A DNA stretch of 64,000 bases from Odobenus rosmarus divergens (Eukaryota; Chordata; Mammalia; Carnivora; Odobenidae): NCBI RefSeq assembly GCF_000321225.1, contig NW_004450582.1, forward strand, positions 1,312,039 through 1,376,038, written 5' to 3'. Below, in pieces: positions 50,905-62,470 of this stretch. How positions within the stretch are numbered: position 1 is the stretch's first letter; each line of letters begins with the position of its first letter. The notes under the pieces were generated by a model, which saw nothing but the letters and a program-made list of their open reading frames with translations, had not been told where the DNA came from and searched no databases. The translations under genes were made by a program, and so were the position numbers.

Positions 50905-51027
50905 ATAGTTGATCCGGAAGTGTCTGCAGGCCCAGTCATCCCTCTCTTCCTCCGAGATCATCTCCACGGTGATGTCTCCGTAAGCTATGGGTTCTTCCGT
51001 GAATGGCCAGTAATGGTCACATTTCAC
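50905..51027 (-). CDS. PTPRO: PTPRO exon: central phosphatase domain
   Basis: Forty-one codons, phase 0 at both ends: [18 protein letters not shown], then [27 protein letters not shown] is the conserved 'KCxxYWP' motif of receptor-type PTP domains that packs against the active-site core, and the following strands form the central sheet. Acceptor tcccctcag, donor gtaagtcacg on the - strand. Confidence 0.97.
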
Positions 51028-51294
51028 CTGAGGGGACAATGGCACAACCTTTTAAAACAAACAGGCTAAAAAAACAAACAAACAAACAAACAAAAAAAAA
51101 ACAGGCTATGGAAGAAAGAGTCTGTGCTCACTTAGGGAAAACAGAAGTCCTTGCCTCTGAAGAACCGTATCGTACTATTGTGAGGAGGAAAAATGGAGCA
51201 AGTGGAAGTTTCTGGTACACAGTAAGCACTCAAGCCGTGGCCATGGCTGGTATGGGTTGTGCTGCCGGTGGGGACAGCCCCCTTGAGCACTTAC
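51028..51294 (-). other. PTPRO: Short PTPRO intron
   Basis: A 267-bp intron with a (CAAA)n run on the plus strand near 51,070-51,100 and no other notable content. Confidence 0.85.
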
Positions 51295-51429
51295 CCTTCT
51301 TTTCTCGTTACACTGCGTGAGCATGACAATGATCTGGGATTTCTGTTGTAGAACCATCTTCCAAAAGTCATTTCTGGTCTCAGGCAGTGGCCCCTGTGTG
51401 GCAATATACTCCTGGGGTGAGTTGTATCC
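51295..51429 (-). CDS. PTPRO: PTPRO exon: phosphatase N-terminal half
   Basis: Forty-five codons, phase 0: [18 protein letters not shown], then [18 protein letters not shown] and TQCNEKRR. It contains the classic PTP motif [19 protein letters not shown], which builds the hydrophobic core next to the catalytic site, and the strand IIVMLTQ. Acceptor catctttcag, donor ggtaagtg on the - strand. No disabling change. Confidence 0.98.
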
Positions 51430-52002
51430 CTGAAAGATGAAGTGACCAAGTTGTCACCTAAGGAGCCCCAGTCAACACCAAATCCTGGTCCACACGAAAG
51501 AGGAAAACCTGAGAATTTACTGGGGGATAAGTCTGGCAAAGGATCACACACCTGGGTCATGTTCTTTCCCTTTTACATCAAAGAGGTAATCAGAGTAACG
51601 GACCCAAGTAGGTCAGCGTGATTGTAAGCCTTGTTCTCACACCTTTTTAATGAGAACGGCCACTATTTTTTAAAGAACAGGGACTCAGGTAGAGCCCTTT
51701 GAGCTGAGTTGCCGAAACCGAAAGCTAAGAGACAGATGATCTTTAGGGTAATTATTGACTTTCACTTTCACCAGATCTTTACAAAGAAATCCGAACATTA
51801 CTCATCTAGGGGCTTTTCCCCCCATTCGTTATTCTGAAGAGGAATAATGGGAAGTGTTCCTGAGAGTTGGGTGGCCAGGTGGAGAATGGCTCTCTTTACA
51901 ACTGTTGGATGCCTCTCTGGACCCTGAATCGTCCTCCTCTGGCTGAGCTAGAATTTGGATGCCTGGTTTAAAAAAATTTTTTTTTTACTGTGTTTTACTT
52001 AC
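51430..52002 (-). other. PTPRO: PTPRO intron
   Basis: A 573-bp intron; I see no repeat or gene in it. Confidence 0.8.
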
Positions 52003-52079
52003 AGGAATGTAGTTGGCATTGATATAGTCTGTGCCTTCCTCTTCATTCATGGAGACTAATCTCACTCGGCTAAAGTCAT
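52003..52079 (-). CDS. PTPRO: PTPRO exon: DYINANYI motif
   Basis: Two bases complete the Tyr of ILPY. Twenty-five codons follow: [15 protein letters not shown], then [10 protein letters not shown], ending in phase 0. DYINANYI is the near-invariant PTP motif after the phosphotyrosine loop. Acceptor gttctttacag, donor gtaagtaa on the - strand. Confidence 0.97.
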
Positions 52080-53173
52080 CTGTAAAGAACAAGAAGAAAA
52101 GAAATATTGAAAATGTGAGCAGAAAGAATTGTCTTGACCTTCCCTAACCAAATAGCAAGTCAGATCAGCCTGTGACAGAGTAGGTCGAGTTTATTTTAGC
52201 CTGATATTTCAGCCACACCTCAATCTTTGTTTATTGTTTAAATAAATATAGAAGCACATCTCAATCACCGTTTCCTCTCCATCAGCTCCCCTGTCCTTGT
52301 CTCCAGGTTGTGGGGGCATTGTGCAGGATATTTAGAGAAACTAAAATATCTGGTGGGTTGTATGGAAGGCTAGAGGATGTAGCCTAAATCCATGAATTCC
52401 ATGTCACCTAGCACATCCAGAAAATCCACTACCTTTGGAAAATTTAGAGAAGATGGAGTTGCACAGGCTTTGTGTAAACAGACTTCAGATGAGAAAAGTA
52501 CATTCTGGAATGTGTACAGATGTAAAGTGTTATAATGATGACACCATGCAATTTTATTAAGAAGGCCGACCAAGGAGAAAATTCTCCTTCTAGAGCTTTT
52601 TCAGCTCCCCTCCTCCCCCTTCTCCATTTCTCCCAGCACTAGCCCCTACCCACCTCTATCCACTGTGGCAGAGAACAAAGTTAAATTTATATTGGAATGT
52701 ATTTTTTGTCTGGTAAATGCTTCATATTACTTTTTTTCTCGAATGTTGCTTTTATTACAAAATGCTAAGCAACAAGAGAACCTACCAGAAGTAAGAAAGA
52801 GGAGGCATTTTAGTACATTGCACTCCTTCCCTTGTCAGGGAGTTGACTGAAAATAGTTTATGAAAGCTCAGATTAACTTATCCTAATTTGGCTAAGATTT
52901 CTGATCTCCGAAGAGCCAAACGGTCAGTCTTTCCTGATCATCAGACACAATTCAGTTGAAAGCAAAGAAGTTCAGTATTCGTACATAGGATGGTATCCTA
53001 TGTTATTTAATAACATCAAAGCATGAATGGGACCAATGAAATAGCAGAGATGGCCTTGAGGATCCAGACCACAGCTGGGCTTGGCCAGAGATTGGTGAAA
53101 ATGATGAATCTGCAGTAACAGTCCGTCAGCCTTTGAGAGACGTGAACAGGATAGGCTCTAGTGAGAATCTTAC
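52080..53173 (-). other. PTPRO: PTPRO intron
   Basis: A 1.1 kb intron with no element that I can name. Confidence 0.7.
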
Positions 53174-53264
53174 ACGGTAGGATGTTTGTGTAACGATTTT
53201 TACATCGGTTCAGTGGAAGGTCTGCCGCAAAGTGTGGGATGTCCAGTCCAATCAATTTCAACTC
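53174..53264 (-). CDS. PTPRO: PTPRO exon: phosphotyrosine-recognition loop
   Basis: Thirty codons plus one base: [18 protein letters not shown], then [12 protein letters not shown] and the first base of Tyr. [10 protein letters not shown] is the phosphotyrosine-recognition loop; its Tyr stacks on the substrate ring and sets the pocket depth for phosphotyrosine specificity. Acceptor atttacag, donor gtaagattctc on the - strand. The 153-codon open frame around it includes flanking intron and is not the real exon extent. Confidence 0.97.
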
Positions 53265-53344
53265 CTGTAAATGACAGAGAATAGAGTTGAGATTTCGGTA
53301 GTTGGTGTGGATTGGATTATTGTTCACACTGTATTTTTCCTCAC

Positions 53345-53725
53345 TCCCTGCCTGTAATAGAATTATCACACCCCATCTTCCACACGATGTTCCTGTTGCT
53401 CCCCTTTGGGACAGAGTGCGCTTCTCCACTCCACTCTTCTCAACTTGCTTTGGCCAATGAACTTGGGTAGCAATCATTCCGATCAGAAGCTTTAAGTGTG
53501 CTTGCTCAGTTTGGTTTTCCCTTCAGTGCTACTGCCATCTGCCATGAAAAGAACATGCTCAGGGAGGCTGCTGGCTCCAGAATGAGGAGATGCTTAGAAC
53601 AGACCTGACTCTGTCCTACAGACCCTTGAAGGAGGAAAATAAATAAATGTTGTTCTGGACCACTGAGATTTTGAGATTAACCCTATAAGATGCTTCTATG
53701 GCATTATTGCAGGAATAGGGCTAAT
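53345..53725 (+). repeat. Ancient interspersed repeat, unnamed
   Basis: The end GGACCACTGAGATTTTGAGA followed by GGCATTATTGCAGGAATAGG and GCTAATATAAT has the layout of a dispersed mammalian repeat whose 3' end reads 'ccactgagattttg...gcattattgtggcaatag...taatac'. I cannot name the family. Confidence 0.5.
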
Positions 53726-54866
53726 ATAATACATAAATACCCTGAATAGCTTAGTGATCACATGGCGAAGGAAAGAATTATGTGTATCACTCAAGGTATG
53801 GAAAATTTGAAAACAGAGACACATTTCAGCTTTTTGGAGGTATATATTAACTGAAATGTACACAATATGTGTAAATATTTCTATTCTATGGGGAAATGTA
53901 GGTATTTGTCCTACAGGCAATAGGCCTTAGAGGAAGTAGTAAAAGAGTGAGGATCAAGTGGGGAATATTCCCCATGTTACAAGAAGTAAGATCCACAGGC
54001 ACTAAGTATCTGGTAATAAATTGGAGAGTAAAGATGAATCAGTAGTGGGTAGGCAAACTTTTCAGTGAAAATAGGAACAACCAAATATCTGCCTGTATGT
54101 ACATACCAGTACTCCTATAAAACCTATAATCCAATTGCATTGGTAGGGCAATTTTTATATAAACAGACAATCATCACACTTCAACAAGATTATGTGATGG
54201 GCTAGGGGGGCTTCTAAGTGTTCACCTCATGTGTCTCATAGGAAACAAGCCGGTATGGTCAGGCCACCTGGATTTCCCAGAAGGTATCATTGACGTTGTG
54301 GTCAGTGTGAATAGCTCCCTGGAATTGGGCAGTGCACAACTACTGCAGCAGATCTGGTTATTTTCCTGTACAAAGCTCAGGGAAATATTAGTAAACAGCA
54401 TATACAGCCATCTACAAATGGAATGATCTATATAGTATGCACTTCTCTGTGAGACTACTAGCTGAGGCTATAATTGTCTTTACTCAGATAGGACATTAAT
54501 GTTGTGCACACATTTTACTCTTCATAATTCCTCCCAATTTTTACTCCAGCGAATCATAATTGAGAGGAATACATATCTGGGGGAAGAGTTTGGGAGCGTC
54601 TTTGAAAGACTTTTGAAGGGGGCTGGAGACATTGGTGATGTTTTGAGACCAAACAGGCACATCTCTTTCATGGCCTTTCTATCTTGATATGTGTTCTTTG
54701 CAAAGCATATGCTTTAAAGAGACCAAGTTCTTGGGTCTTCTGTTGTTTCCACATAGAGGTTCCTTGACAGCTAACTGGGATGCAAAGCTGTGGTCCACAC
54801 GGATGGACTCACTTGAATCACTCAGATCTCTCTCCTCCTCCCGTTCTGCAACACTTTGGGCTTTTT

Positions 54867-55061
54867 TTTTTTTAAAGATTTTATTTATTTATTTGACAGA
54901 GACAGACACAGCGAGAGAAGGAACACAAGCAGGGGAGTGGGAGAGGGAGAAGCAGGCCTCCCACGGAGCAGGGAGCCCGACACGGGGCTCGATCCCAGGA
55001 CCCTGGGATAATGACCTGAGCCAAAGGCAGACGCTTAACGACTGAGCCACCCAGGCGCGCC
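54867..55061 (-). mobile_element. CAN-SINE, sense to PTPRO, young
   Basis: Complement of the head (CCACCCAGGCGCGCC) at the right. Perfect 17-bp target duplication AACACTTTGGGCTTTTT at 54,850-54,866 and 55,062-55,078. Confidence 0.97.
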
Positions 55062-55454
55062 AACACTTTGGGCTTTTTAAGATCATGAAATCCTAAGCTC
55101 TGGGGCCCAAGTGGAAGCCAACTTTAAAGACAAGCTATGCTGACTTTGATCCTCAATTCACAAAGGGAGTTTTTCTGTCTCAGGCAAAAATCCTTGCTTG
55201 CTAAATGCCTTTAACCAGACGCGTGTCACCGTCACTTTCTAAGTGGTTTTTTCATTTTAAAGGGTTTTCAAAGACTGACTACATTGTTCTTATAAGTAAT
55301 AAAATTTATTTTTAGCAACTTCAACCAAATCAGTGTTACTTTTAGGTTAGTTCCTCTCAGAAGCTAGAAGCTAATTTAAATGATGCTCCCATTGCTTAAA
55401 ATATTTTGGAAGTCTACCTCCTTTAGAGAGTGTCTTTAGAGATAGTTGGTCAAA

Positions 55455-55600
55455 ACATCCGGCTTCTTTTGGTGTACCACTCATAAACTGTAGGGTCTTG
55501 GAAAAGTAGTTCAACTCTTGGTAACATCAGTTTAGTTATCTGTAAGATAAGGCTAACAACATTTCCGTCCCTCAGTCACGTATAGTGACTCTCCAAGGGA
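55455..55600 (+). repeat. MIR fragment
   Basis: GTAGGGTCTTGGAAAAGTAG, TTTAGTTATCTGTAAGATAA and GGCTAACAACATTT follow the MIR order. Confidence 0.6.
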
Positions 55601-56249
55601 ACGATTAAACTCAACAAATATGAATACAGCACTATTGATAATGGCGACGAAATGCTTCTGGTTGGAGTCTTTGTTTTGCTTGGCCTCGATGCATAACTTC
55701 TCCCTCTTCTGCCATTTGCACTAACAGACCGACAACTTTCCCCGCAAATCCCCTGCTTTGAGGACAGACTGAGGAGCCACAGGAAGAGGACTCGGTGACC
55801 AAAGAAAAGTGTGGAAACAGATTGGAGCTGGGAGCTGGAGCACATATGGAAGCTGACTAACTGATAGAACTTTAATTGTATGTTGCCTCCCTGCTCTAAA
55901 TGCCCTAAGTTGATAAGAGAGGTTTAATTGGCTGAACACTGTAAATGTAAATTGCCAAGGCTGAACCACGGCAGAGCGGGAACGGTGGGTGTACATAAAG
56001 TGCTCTGCAATCTTTTGTAATTTAGCCTGTCACTAAGTGGAAAATCAAATACTAAGTTTCCGGATCAGTAGCTTTGCAGTTATTCTCTTTCCAGCCACAT
56101 GGAAACTCCGGAGGCTTAAATCTTCATAAAGGCAAAGGACGAGGTGATGGCCTGAAACTGACATAAATCATTTTTGAATTTTCATCTGCCAGTTTTGTTT
56201 CTGTTATGATTTATCACTCTGTGTGTTTTTCCCTGGGCCACGGAGTCAT

Positions 56250-56692
56250 CCACAGCGGGTTGAGTGGTGGCCCCCCAAAAGATGTGTCCACATGCTAACC
56301 CGCAGAACCTGTGAATGTGGCTTTATTAAAAAAGAGGCTTTGCAGATGTAATTAAGTTAAGGATCATAAGATGAGATTATTCTGTATTATCTGGGTGGGT
56401 CCTGTATCTAAGAACAAGTGTCCTCCTAAGAGAGAGAAGAGAAGGCCACATAAAGACAGAGAAATAGACTGGAGTCATGCAGCTGTAAGCCAAGGAGCAC
56501 CTGGAGCCTCCAGAAGCTGGAGGAAGCAAAGAAGCATTCTCCCCTAGAGCCTTCAAAGGAAACATGGCCCTGATAACACTTTGATTTTGGACCTCCGGCC
56601 TCTAGAATTCTGAGACAATAAATTTCTGTTGTTTTAAGTGACCAAGACTGTGGTGATTTGTTACGGCAGCCCTAGGAATCTAATACAGTCCC
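56250..56692 (+). mobile_element. MaLR-type (MLT1/MST-like) solitary LTR
   Basis: Starts near GGCCCCCCAAAAGATGTGTC and ends TCTGAGACAATAAATTTCTG, TTGTTTTAAGTGACCAAGAC, GCAGCCCTAGGAATCTAATAC, as in ERVL-MaLR LTRs. No internal viral gene is present. It is a solitary, decayed, non-coding LTR with an AATAAA near its end. Confidence 0.75.
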
Positions 56693-56782
56693 CAAGCCCA
56701 GTGGCAGTCTACGTTGGGTTGGCTGAATTTGAAGCATGCAAGTTGGGGAAAGCAAAGCACAAACATATAAACATATGCACTG

Positions 56783-57062
56783 TGTCAGTCTGTTCAGGCT
56801 GCCATTGCAAAGTACCATAGACCGGGTGGTTTAAACAGTGGCAATGTATTCCTCACAGCTGTGGAAGCTGGGCAGGCTCCGATCAAGGTGCTGACAAGGT
56901 AGACGTCATTCTGGGGCTTCTCTTGGCCTGCCTGTGACCATTGTCTTGCTGTGTGCTCACGTGACCTTTCTCGTCTAGCCCTACTTACCTTCCCAAGCCC
57001 CCATCTCATCAACATATCAATCTTTGGAGGACACAGGCAGCCCATAACATGCACAGTCATCT
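56783..57062 (-). mobile_element. MaLR-type LTR, antisense, partial
   Basis: CAGTCTGTTCAGGCTGCCAT, GACCGGGTGGTTTAAACAG and GCTGGGCAGGCTCCGATCAA are the complement of a MaLR LTR 3' half. It lies head to head with the previous copy. Confidence 0.7.
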
Positions 57063-57334
57063 TCTGAGAAGAGTGCAAACTCTGTTCTGGCTCTAGAGTC
57101 TGTCACAGTGTCAGCAGGGGCTAAGTATTTGGGACAGGTCGGACATCAGAGTCAGGCGGGTTCGATTACTAGCCCCTGGGACAAGGAGGAGACACGACAT
57201 CACCACTGGTGTTGACAGTGGTGGTGCCACATGTGGCAGGGTACAAGGCTCGGTGCAATTGGGCCAGGTCTGGCTCGTTTTCAGGAAAACACAAAAGGAG
57301 ATGGGATTTAGAGGGAGGTGTTTAGTGAAGCTCT

Positions 57335-57803
57335 GTATTCATTTCGGAGAGCTGCCGTAACAAACTACCGCAAGCTGGGGGGCTTAGAGCTACAGAAATT
57401 CATTGTCTTATAGTTCTGGAGGCTATATGTCTGAAATTGAGGTGCTAGCAGGGACTTCTGACATCTGTCACTTATAGAGGAATATCAAGGCATCCTTCCC
57501 GCCTCTTCCTAGCGTCTGTGGTTTGCTGGCAACCATTGGTAGTCCTTCACTTGCAGCTCTATAACTCCGATCTCTGCCTTTGTCACCACATGGTGTTCTC
57601 CCTGTTCATCTCTGTGTCTTCACACAGCTGTGTTTCCATAGGGACACCAGTCAGACTCAGAGCCCACACCGCTCCGGTATGACCTCATCCTAACTAATTA
57701 CATCTGCAATGACCCTGTTTCAAAATAAGGTCATATTCCGAGGTGCTGAGTGCTTAGGGCTTCAACATATCTTTTGAGGGACACAGTTCAACCCAGGACA
57801 GGT
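57335..57803 (-). mobile_element. MaLR-type (MLT1-like) LTR, antisense
   Basis: GGAGAGCTGCCGTAACAAAC, GGCTTAGAGCTACAGAAATT and, at the far end, GGGCTTCAACATATCTTTTG then CACAGTTCAACCCAGGACA, matching the complement of a nearly full-length MLT1-type LTR. Non-coding. Confidence 0.75.
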
Positions 57804-58299
57804 ACTCTAAAGGAAGAATGGGGTGCAGTAGTAATGGGCATCTTGGGGAGGTGATGGAGGACTGGAGGAGAAGGACGCCAAGCTCAGGAGAGTCTAGCAG
57901 GGGCTGGGAGGGCCCTGGCCCACTAGGATGGGATTGAGAGGCCACACTCCAGCTGCTGGACAGATCGCTAGTATAGAAACCTGGAAACAGAGACCCAAAC
58001 TAGAAGAGGAGGGAAAACTCAGGTCTGGGAACCAAGCAAGACCCCCGGAGTAAGCACTGTTGGAGAGAGTTCAAGGTGACTTATTTCAACAAAGGCTGTA
58101 GGTAGGTCTCCAGTGAACTGGACCTGAACACAAGGAAAAAGAGCTGTCAATGGGAGCTACTAGCAGAAATCAAGGCTCATCTCTCATGAACTACGTGGCA
58201 AGGAATACAGTTTGTTTTGGCCTTTGCGGCCACATTTCTGAAAAAAGATGGTGAGAGCTTTCATTAGCCTCCTGATCAAACAAATACAAAACACAGAAA

Positions 58300-58536
58300 T
58301 TAATGGCAGAATGAGCAATATATGGTATATCTCGTGGGCTCTGCAATTTCAAGCTCTAAGTCTGGCTCTTCAAAACCTTTCCATATGAGACATACGAAAT
58401 GAGGAACTGAATCTAATCCCTGAGTCCCAAACCTCCTTAAGAAAAGATGCACATCTTCATCAGAAGGATAATCAATCTTTCCAGCAGATCCAAAATCAGA
58501 TGCAGGGTGAAAAAGAAATGTATTTAGGGAGTGCAA
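58300..58536 (-). other. Unassigned 78-codon open frame
   Basis: Starts MHSLNTFLFHPASDFGSAGK, contains KIDYPSDEDVHLFLRRFG and WKGFEEPDLELEIAEPTR, and ends IYCSFCH. The mixed hydrophobic and acidic composition looks more protein-like than the surrounding spurious frames. It could be a fragment of a decayed retrocopy. I do not recognise the parent gene, and no splice or start context supports it. Confidence 0.25.
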
Positions 58537-58867
58537 ATTAGCAAGTCATAGAGCTTCATGTATGACTTACAGCTGTATTGGTAATATATGTAAATCCAGA
58601 CATTAGTTTCAATTTGCATAATGCTTATAAATGATGTAATTTCTCAGTATGAGTGTGATCTTTCAATGTCAGTATCAAAATGAATACAACTATTAAGCAT
58701 TCATACAAACAGAACAAATAACTGTTCAGCTACTGAATTTAGTTAGACCCGCTGATTGGGCCATTTTAATACCCTCTTGGGCTCTTATTAGAGCAGGAAA
58801 CCTGTTTTATTTTCCCTTAAGTTTTGATTAATTACCAACTTCAGGAAAATTTGACGGCTGCCATGTG

Positions 58868-58923
58868 AAAGGTCTGACATACATCCTAAAATCAGGTATG
58901 GGTATGAGTCTTTGAAAACAGAT
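58868..58923 (+). repeat. 56-bp inverted repeat, left arm
   Basis: Begins AAAGGTCTGACATACATCC and ends GAGTCTTTGAAAACAGAT. The exact reverse complement lies at 60,152-60,207; the flanks beyond the 56 bp do not match. Confidence 0.93.
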
Positions 58924-59261
58924 GAGGGTACCAGGACATGGAACCTAAGGGAATGGAGGCGGGGGGCCGGGGGGGGTGTTGGAGGCTGGCGGTGCCTGAG
59001 GGCTGGTGAACGAAAAAGAAAGTGAGTCACACCCATGGGTCACAGCTTGGGCAAATGTTAAAAAACAGTCTGAGCCTATGACTTAAAGCAGACTTCTGGA
59101 GAATAATTTATATTTTCTCACCAGAGCAGGGATACAATATCAGAACTCGGCACCAAATAAATTACATATAGGATCAGCAGTGTTCTAAGAACAAAGATAG
59201 ATGAAGAAAAGCTTCGGAATAAATAAAGATACTAAACGCTCCTTTAAATCATGGTGTGATG

Positions 59262-59787
59262 GGTAATTTTATGTGTCAGCTTGGCCAGCCTAGATAGTGC
59301 TTGGTCAAACGTCAGTCTAGATGTTGCAAGGAGGTATTTTTTTTTTAGATGTGATTAACAAAGCAGATTACTCTCCACAATGTTGGTGGGCCTGATCCAT
59401 CAGGTGAAGACCCTAAGAGAAATGACTGAGGTGCCCTGAGGAGGAAGACATTCCGCTTCCTGGTTGCTTTTGGATTGAGCAGCAATATCAATTTCTCCCT
59501 GGGTCCAGAGCCTGCCCTGCAGTTCTCAGACTTGTGAGCTCTCACGACTGTGTGAGCTCGTTCCTTGAAATAAGACTGTCTCTTTATATGTGTATATTTC
59601 TTCAATTATATTAGAGTATATAGGATATACATCTTATAATAATTACATAAGAATTCTATAATTATATAAGAAGTATATAATGTAATGAACTTATGGATGA
59701 ATTACATGATTACATTGTATTGTATTAGTGTTTATACATGTATATATTTCCTATTGGTCTGTTTCTCTGGAGAACTCTAATACACGT
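59262..59787 (+). repeat. Ancient interspersed repeat, unnamed
   Basis: Starts GGGTAATTTTATGTGTCAGC then TTGGCCAGCC and ends CCTATTGGTCTGTTTCTCTG then GAGAACTCTAATAC, the known terminal phrases of a dispersed mammalian repeat. The segment at about 59,585-59,750 is AT-rich microsatellite-like. Family name withheld. Confidence 0.6.
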
Positions 59788-59819
59788 GAGTTAGAAAGCT
59801 TGGATGTACCCTCGTCCCA

Positions 59820-60050
59820 CATTTAGTCCAGGGTCTCTCAATGGAATACTACTGGCCTGGAACAATTCTTTATTGTGCAGGACTGTCCTACTCATCCCAG
59901 AACATTTCTCATCCCTGTCCCTTTCTCCGTTGAATATCACTAGTAGCTTCTTCCCAAGGCATTATGAGAACCAAAAATACTCCCACACACTCCCAAACTC
60001 TCCCTAGGGGACTTCCTGGTCCTGGCCCAGTTGAGAACTACTGATTTAGT
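59820..60050 (-). mobile_element. MER5A-like hAT element, antisense, diverged
   Basis: CCAGGGTCTCTCAATGGAAT at the left, TTATTGTGCAGGACTGTCCT in the middle and CAGTTGAGAACTACTG at the right resemble the complement of MER5A with its terminal inverted repeats. Confidence 0.6.
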
Positions 60051-60151
60051 TCAGCCTACTCATTGGATGAACAAATTGAGGGGATGAGAAATTGTGGCTT
60101 TTTTTCAATATTGATTAAAGGCAAAATGGTCATGAGAACTAAGGGTTTTGG

Positions 60152-60207
60152 ATCTGTTTTCAAAGACTCATACCCATACCTGATTTTAGGATGTATGTCA
60201 GACCTTT
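60152..60207 (-). repeat. 56-bp inverted repeat, right arm
   Basis: Exact reverse complement of 58,868-58,923. Confidence 0.93.
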
Positions 60208-62470
60208 AGTACACTCCTACCTCCTTTATAATTCTTATGGAATAAGCCTGAATGTGTTCATTTATATATTGAATGTATAAAAGCTCTCAGCAGGCTATAA
60301 ATTAAACATTTAGCACATAGAATTTATTATCCTACATTTCATATTTTTGAAGCATCTGAAGCTAGGATCTAATCATTTATTGTTTGGTTCTGCAGTGTCC
60401 TTCCTTTTTGGGGGAATAGTGCTCCCCATTGATTTAACCAAGTGGTTCTAGTAGGAGCTGTCCTGTTCCTACGTGACTCTGCTCTCTCGGGCTGCAGTTG
60501 GCTTGAGTGGATGTCACAACGCAGACCTGCAATCAGTATCCTCTCCTGTTAATTTTTAGACTCTGAATAAGAAAAAGAGTCAACAGTTCCCTCTGGAAAC
60601 TGTGGAAACTCTCAGATGTGACGATCAGGGGTTGTGGGGGGTTGTGTTTTCCACTGTGAGAAGGAGGTTGGTTTGCAGCGAAAGAGAGAGAGAGGCCAAG
60701 ACAGAGAGAGAAGCAGAAATGAGAGAGAGAAAAAAAAGAGCGGGTCTCTGCAGGGGTGTGGCCCCTGGTTCCAATCATTCCTGACACTGAGCTGCTCCCT
60801 TTCCTCCCTCTGGTTTAGCTCTAAGATTCCTTTGGTTAGATGACATAGCTCAGCATCCTTTGAACAAATGCCCTCTCTCTTTGGTCTAAACTAGTCTGAA
60901 TGGTGTGTCATTCACAACTAAAATCATCTTCTCTTTTTACCAAAAAATGGCTCCCTGAATTTTCTTTATGATAATGCACTTCAGAAGCACAGTAATAATC
61001 ACACTGGGGCTTGATGGCATAAGCTGGGAGGTACTCCTAACCCTCCCAGCGAGGGCAGCGATGCTAACTGCATCACCAAGGTGACATCACCAAGTAGGGA
61101 TGAAGAGCTGGAGGCTTCAATGAATTTGAAAGTGTTTGCACATCATAATTTTCATCACCATTATCAGAGTTATCCAGACATTTATTTTCTTCCTGAGTTT
61201 TGGCTTATGTGTTCTTAAAGAAAATCTCCTTTGTTTTTTTCTTCCTGAAATGCCATCCTTGTTATAGATCTCCAGTTCACACCAAAGTTCCATTCTTTGA
61301 GATATAGTATTTGGTGTCACATCTACAACTTCTTGCACACTTGTGTGCAATGGATAACTGAGCCAGGCTCTGTGTGGAATTTCTGATGACACAGGTGGGT
61401 AGTATTAGGGGGCTTTGTATTTGATCATGAGTAAAGTTCTTCTCATCCCTAAATTCCCTCTTAGTATATCCACACCAGGACTCCTGCTGCTTCTTGCAGA
61501 CCTAAGATACCCTCAGACGATGAGGGAAAAGAAGAAATGAGTATGAATAACGAGGGCGAAGCAGCTACATTCAACAACCTGGTGTTTCACACGAAAGAGC
61601 TCCTAAGACCTTTAAGAAAACATTGCCGTATTTAGAAGAGTCACTTGATCTCTTTCTTTTCCCCAGTTTCCTTGAATCATGGACCACCTGAGTCTTGCTG
61701 TAGGAACCTCAAGGATGAGGCCACCCAGACTGTCCCGAGCTGTGAAATATATGGGAAGAAAACCTAAGGACCAGTTACACTGCTGAGATCCGAGGCTGAC
61801 TCATTTCCACCTACTCTGACACGTGGTCTTGGACTCAAAGAATACGTGCACTTCAGAGAAAGGAGGTGTTGCCATTTTTTTTTTTTCCTTCTTCCATATG
61901 AACCAGGTATAACTCTCTCCCTAATTTCCCCCAAGAAAAGTAAAGGAAATTTCACAAAGAAATATGAAGCAGAATGCCAGGAGTCCTATAGCTGTAAGAG
62001 CCCACCCCTACCCCACCCAGGCTCTTCTGTGCCCAGAAGAGAAAGGGGATCTGTTTCATCCACCACCTACCCTTATTGTGGCCTCAGTGACATAAGAGAC
62101 ACACTGAAAATTCCCTGAAAGTGAAATTTTGTTTCCGACCTAAATCCTCACTCTGCACCCCACCCCCCCGCCCCACACTCGATTGCATTGATGTCCAGCG
62201 GTGGTTTCTCCTGCGATTGTGTTTGTTCACCCCACTACCCGCATTTGTTCTCTCTTTTCCTCCAGTGGTGCCACCCTAGTCCTGACCTGCAAAGGGTGCC
62301 GTCCTCACTCTGCACCAGCCCATGAGACACCCCCAGCACAGTTACCATGCTGCCCATTATGAACCGTATCACAAGCTCTGCCCAGTGAGCAGGGAAATGA
62401 CACCAGTCCCAATCTGGCAAGTCCCACGCCTCATCTACCACAGAAGGTAGGAAATACTTGATCTACTCAC

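Larger units (their letters stand above)
53265..62470 (-). other. PTPRO: PTPRO intron, 9.2 kb, repeat-rich
   Basis: Contains an unnamed ancient LTR-like repeat (about 53,345-53,725), a CAN-SINE (54,867-55,061), a MIR (about 55,455-55,600), three MaLR-type LTR pieces (56.25-57.80 kb), an unassigned 78-codon minus-strand frame (58,300-58,536), a 56-bp inverted-repeat pair (58,868 and 60,152), an unnamed ancient element (about 59,262-59,787) and a MER5A-like element (about 59,820-60,050). The stretch 60.3-62.4 kb shows only GA-rich low complexity near 60,680-60,740. Confidence 0.75.

Noticed and set aside
56250..57803. Possible endogenous retrovirus with genes
   Set aside because: Only solitary, decayed LTR sequence is visible; no gag, pol or env reading frame is present.
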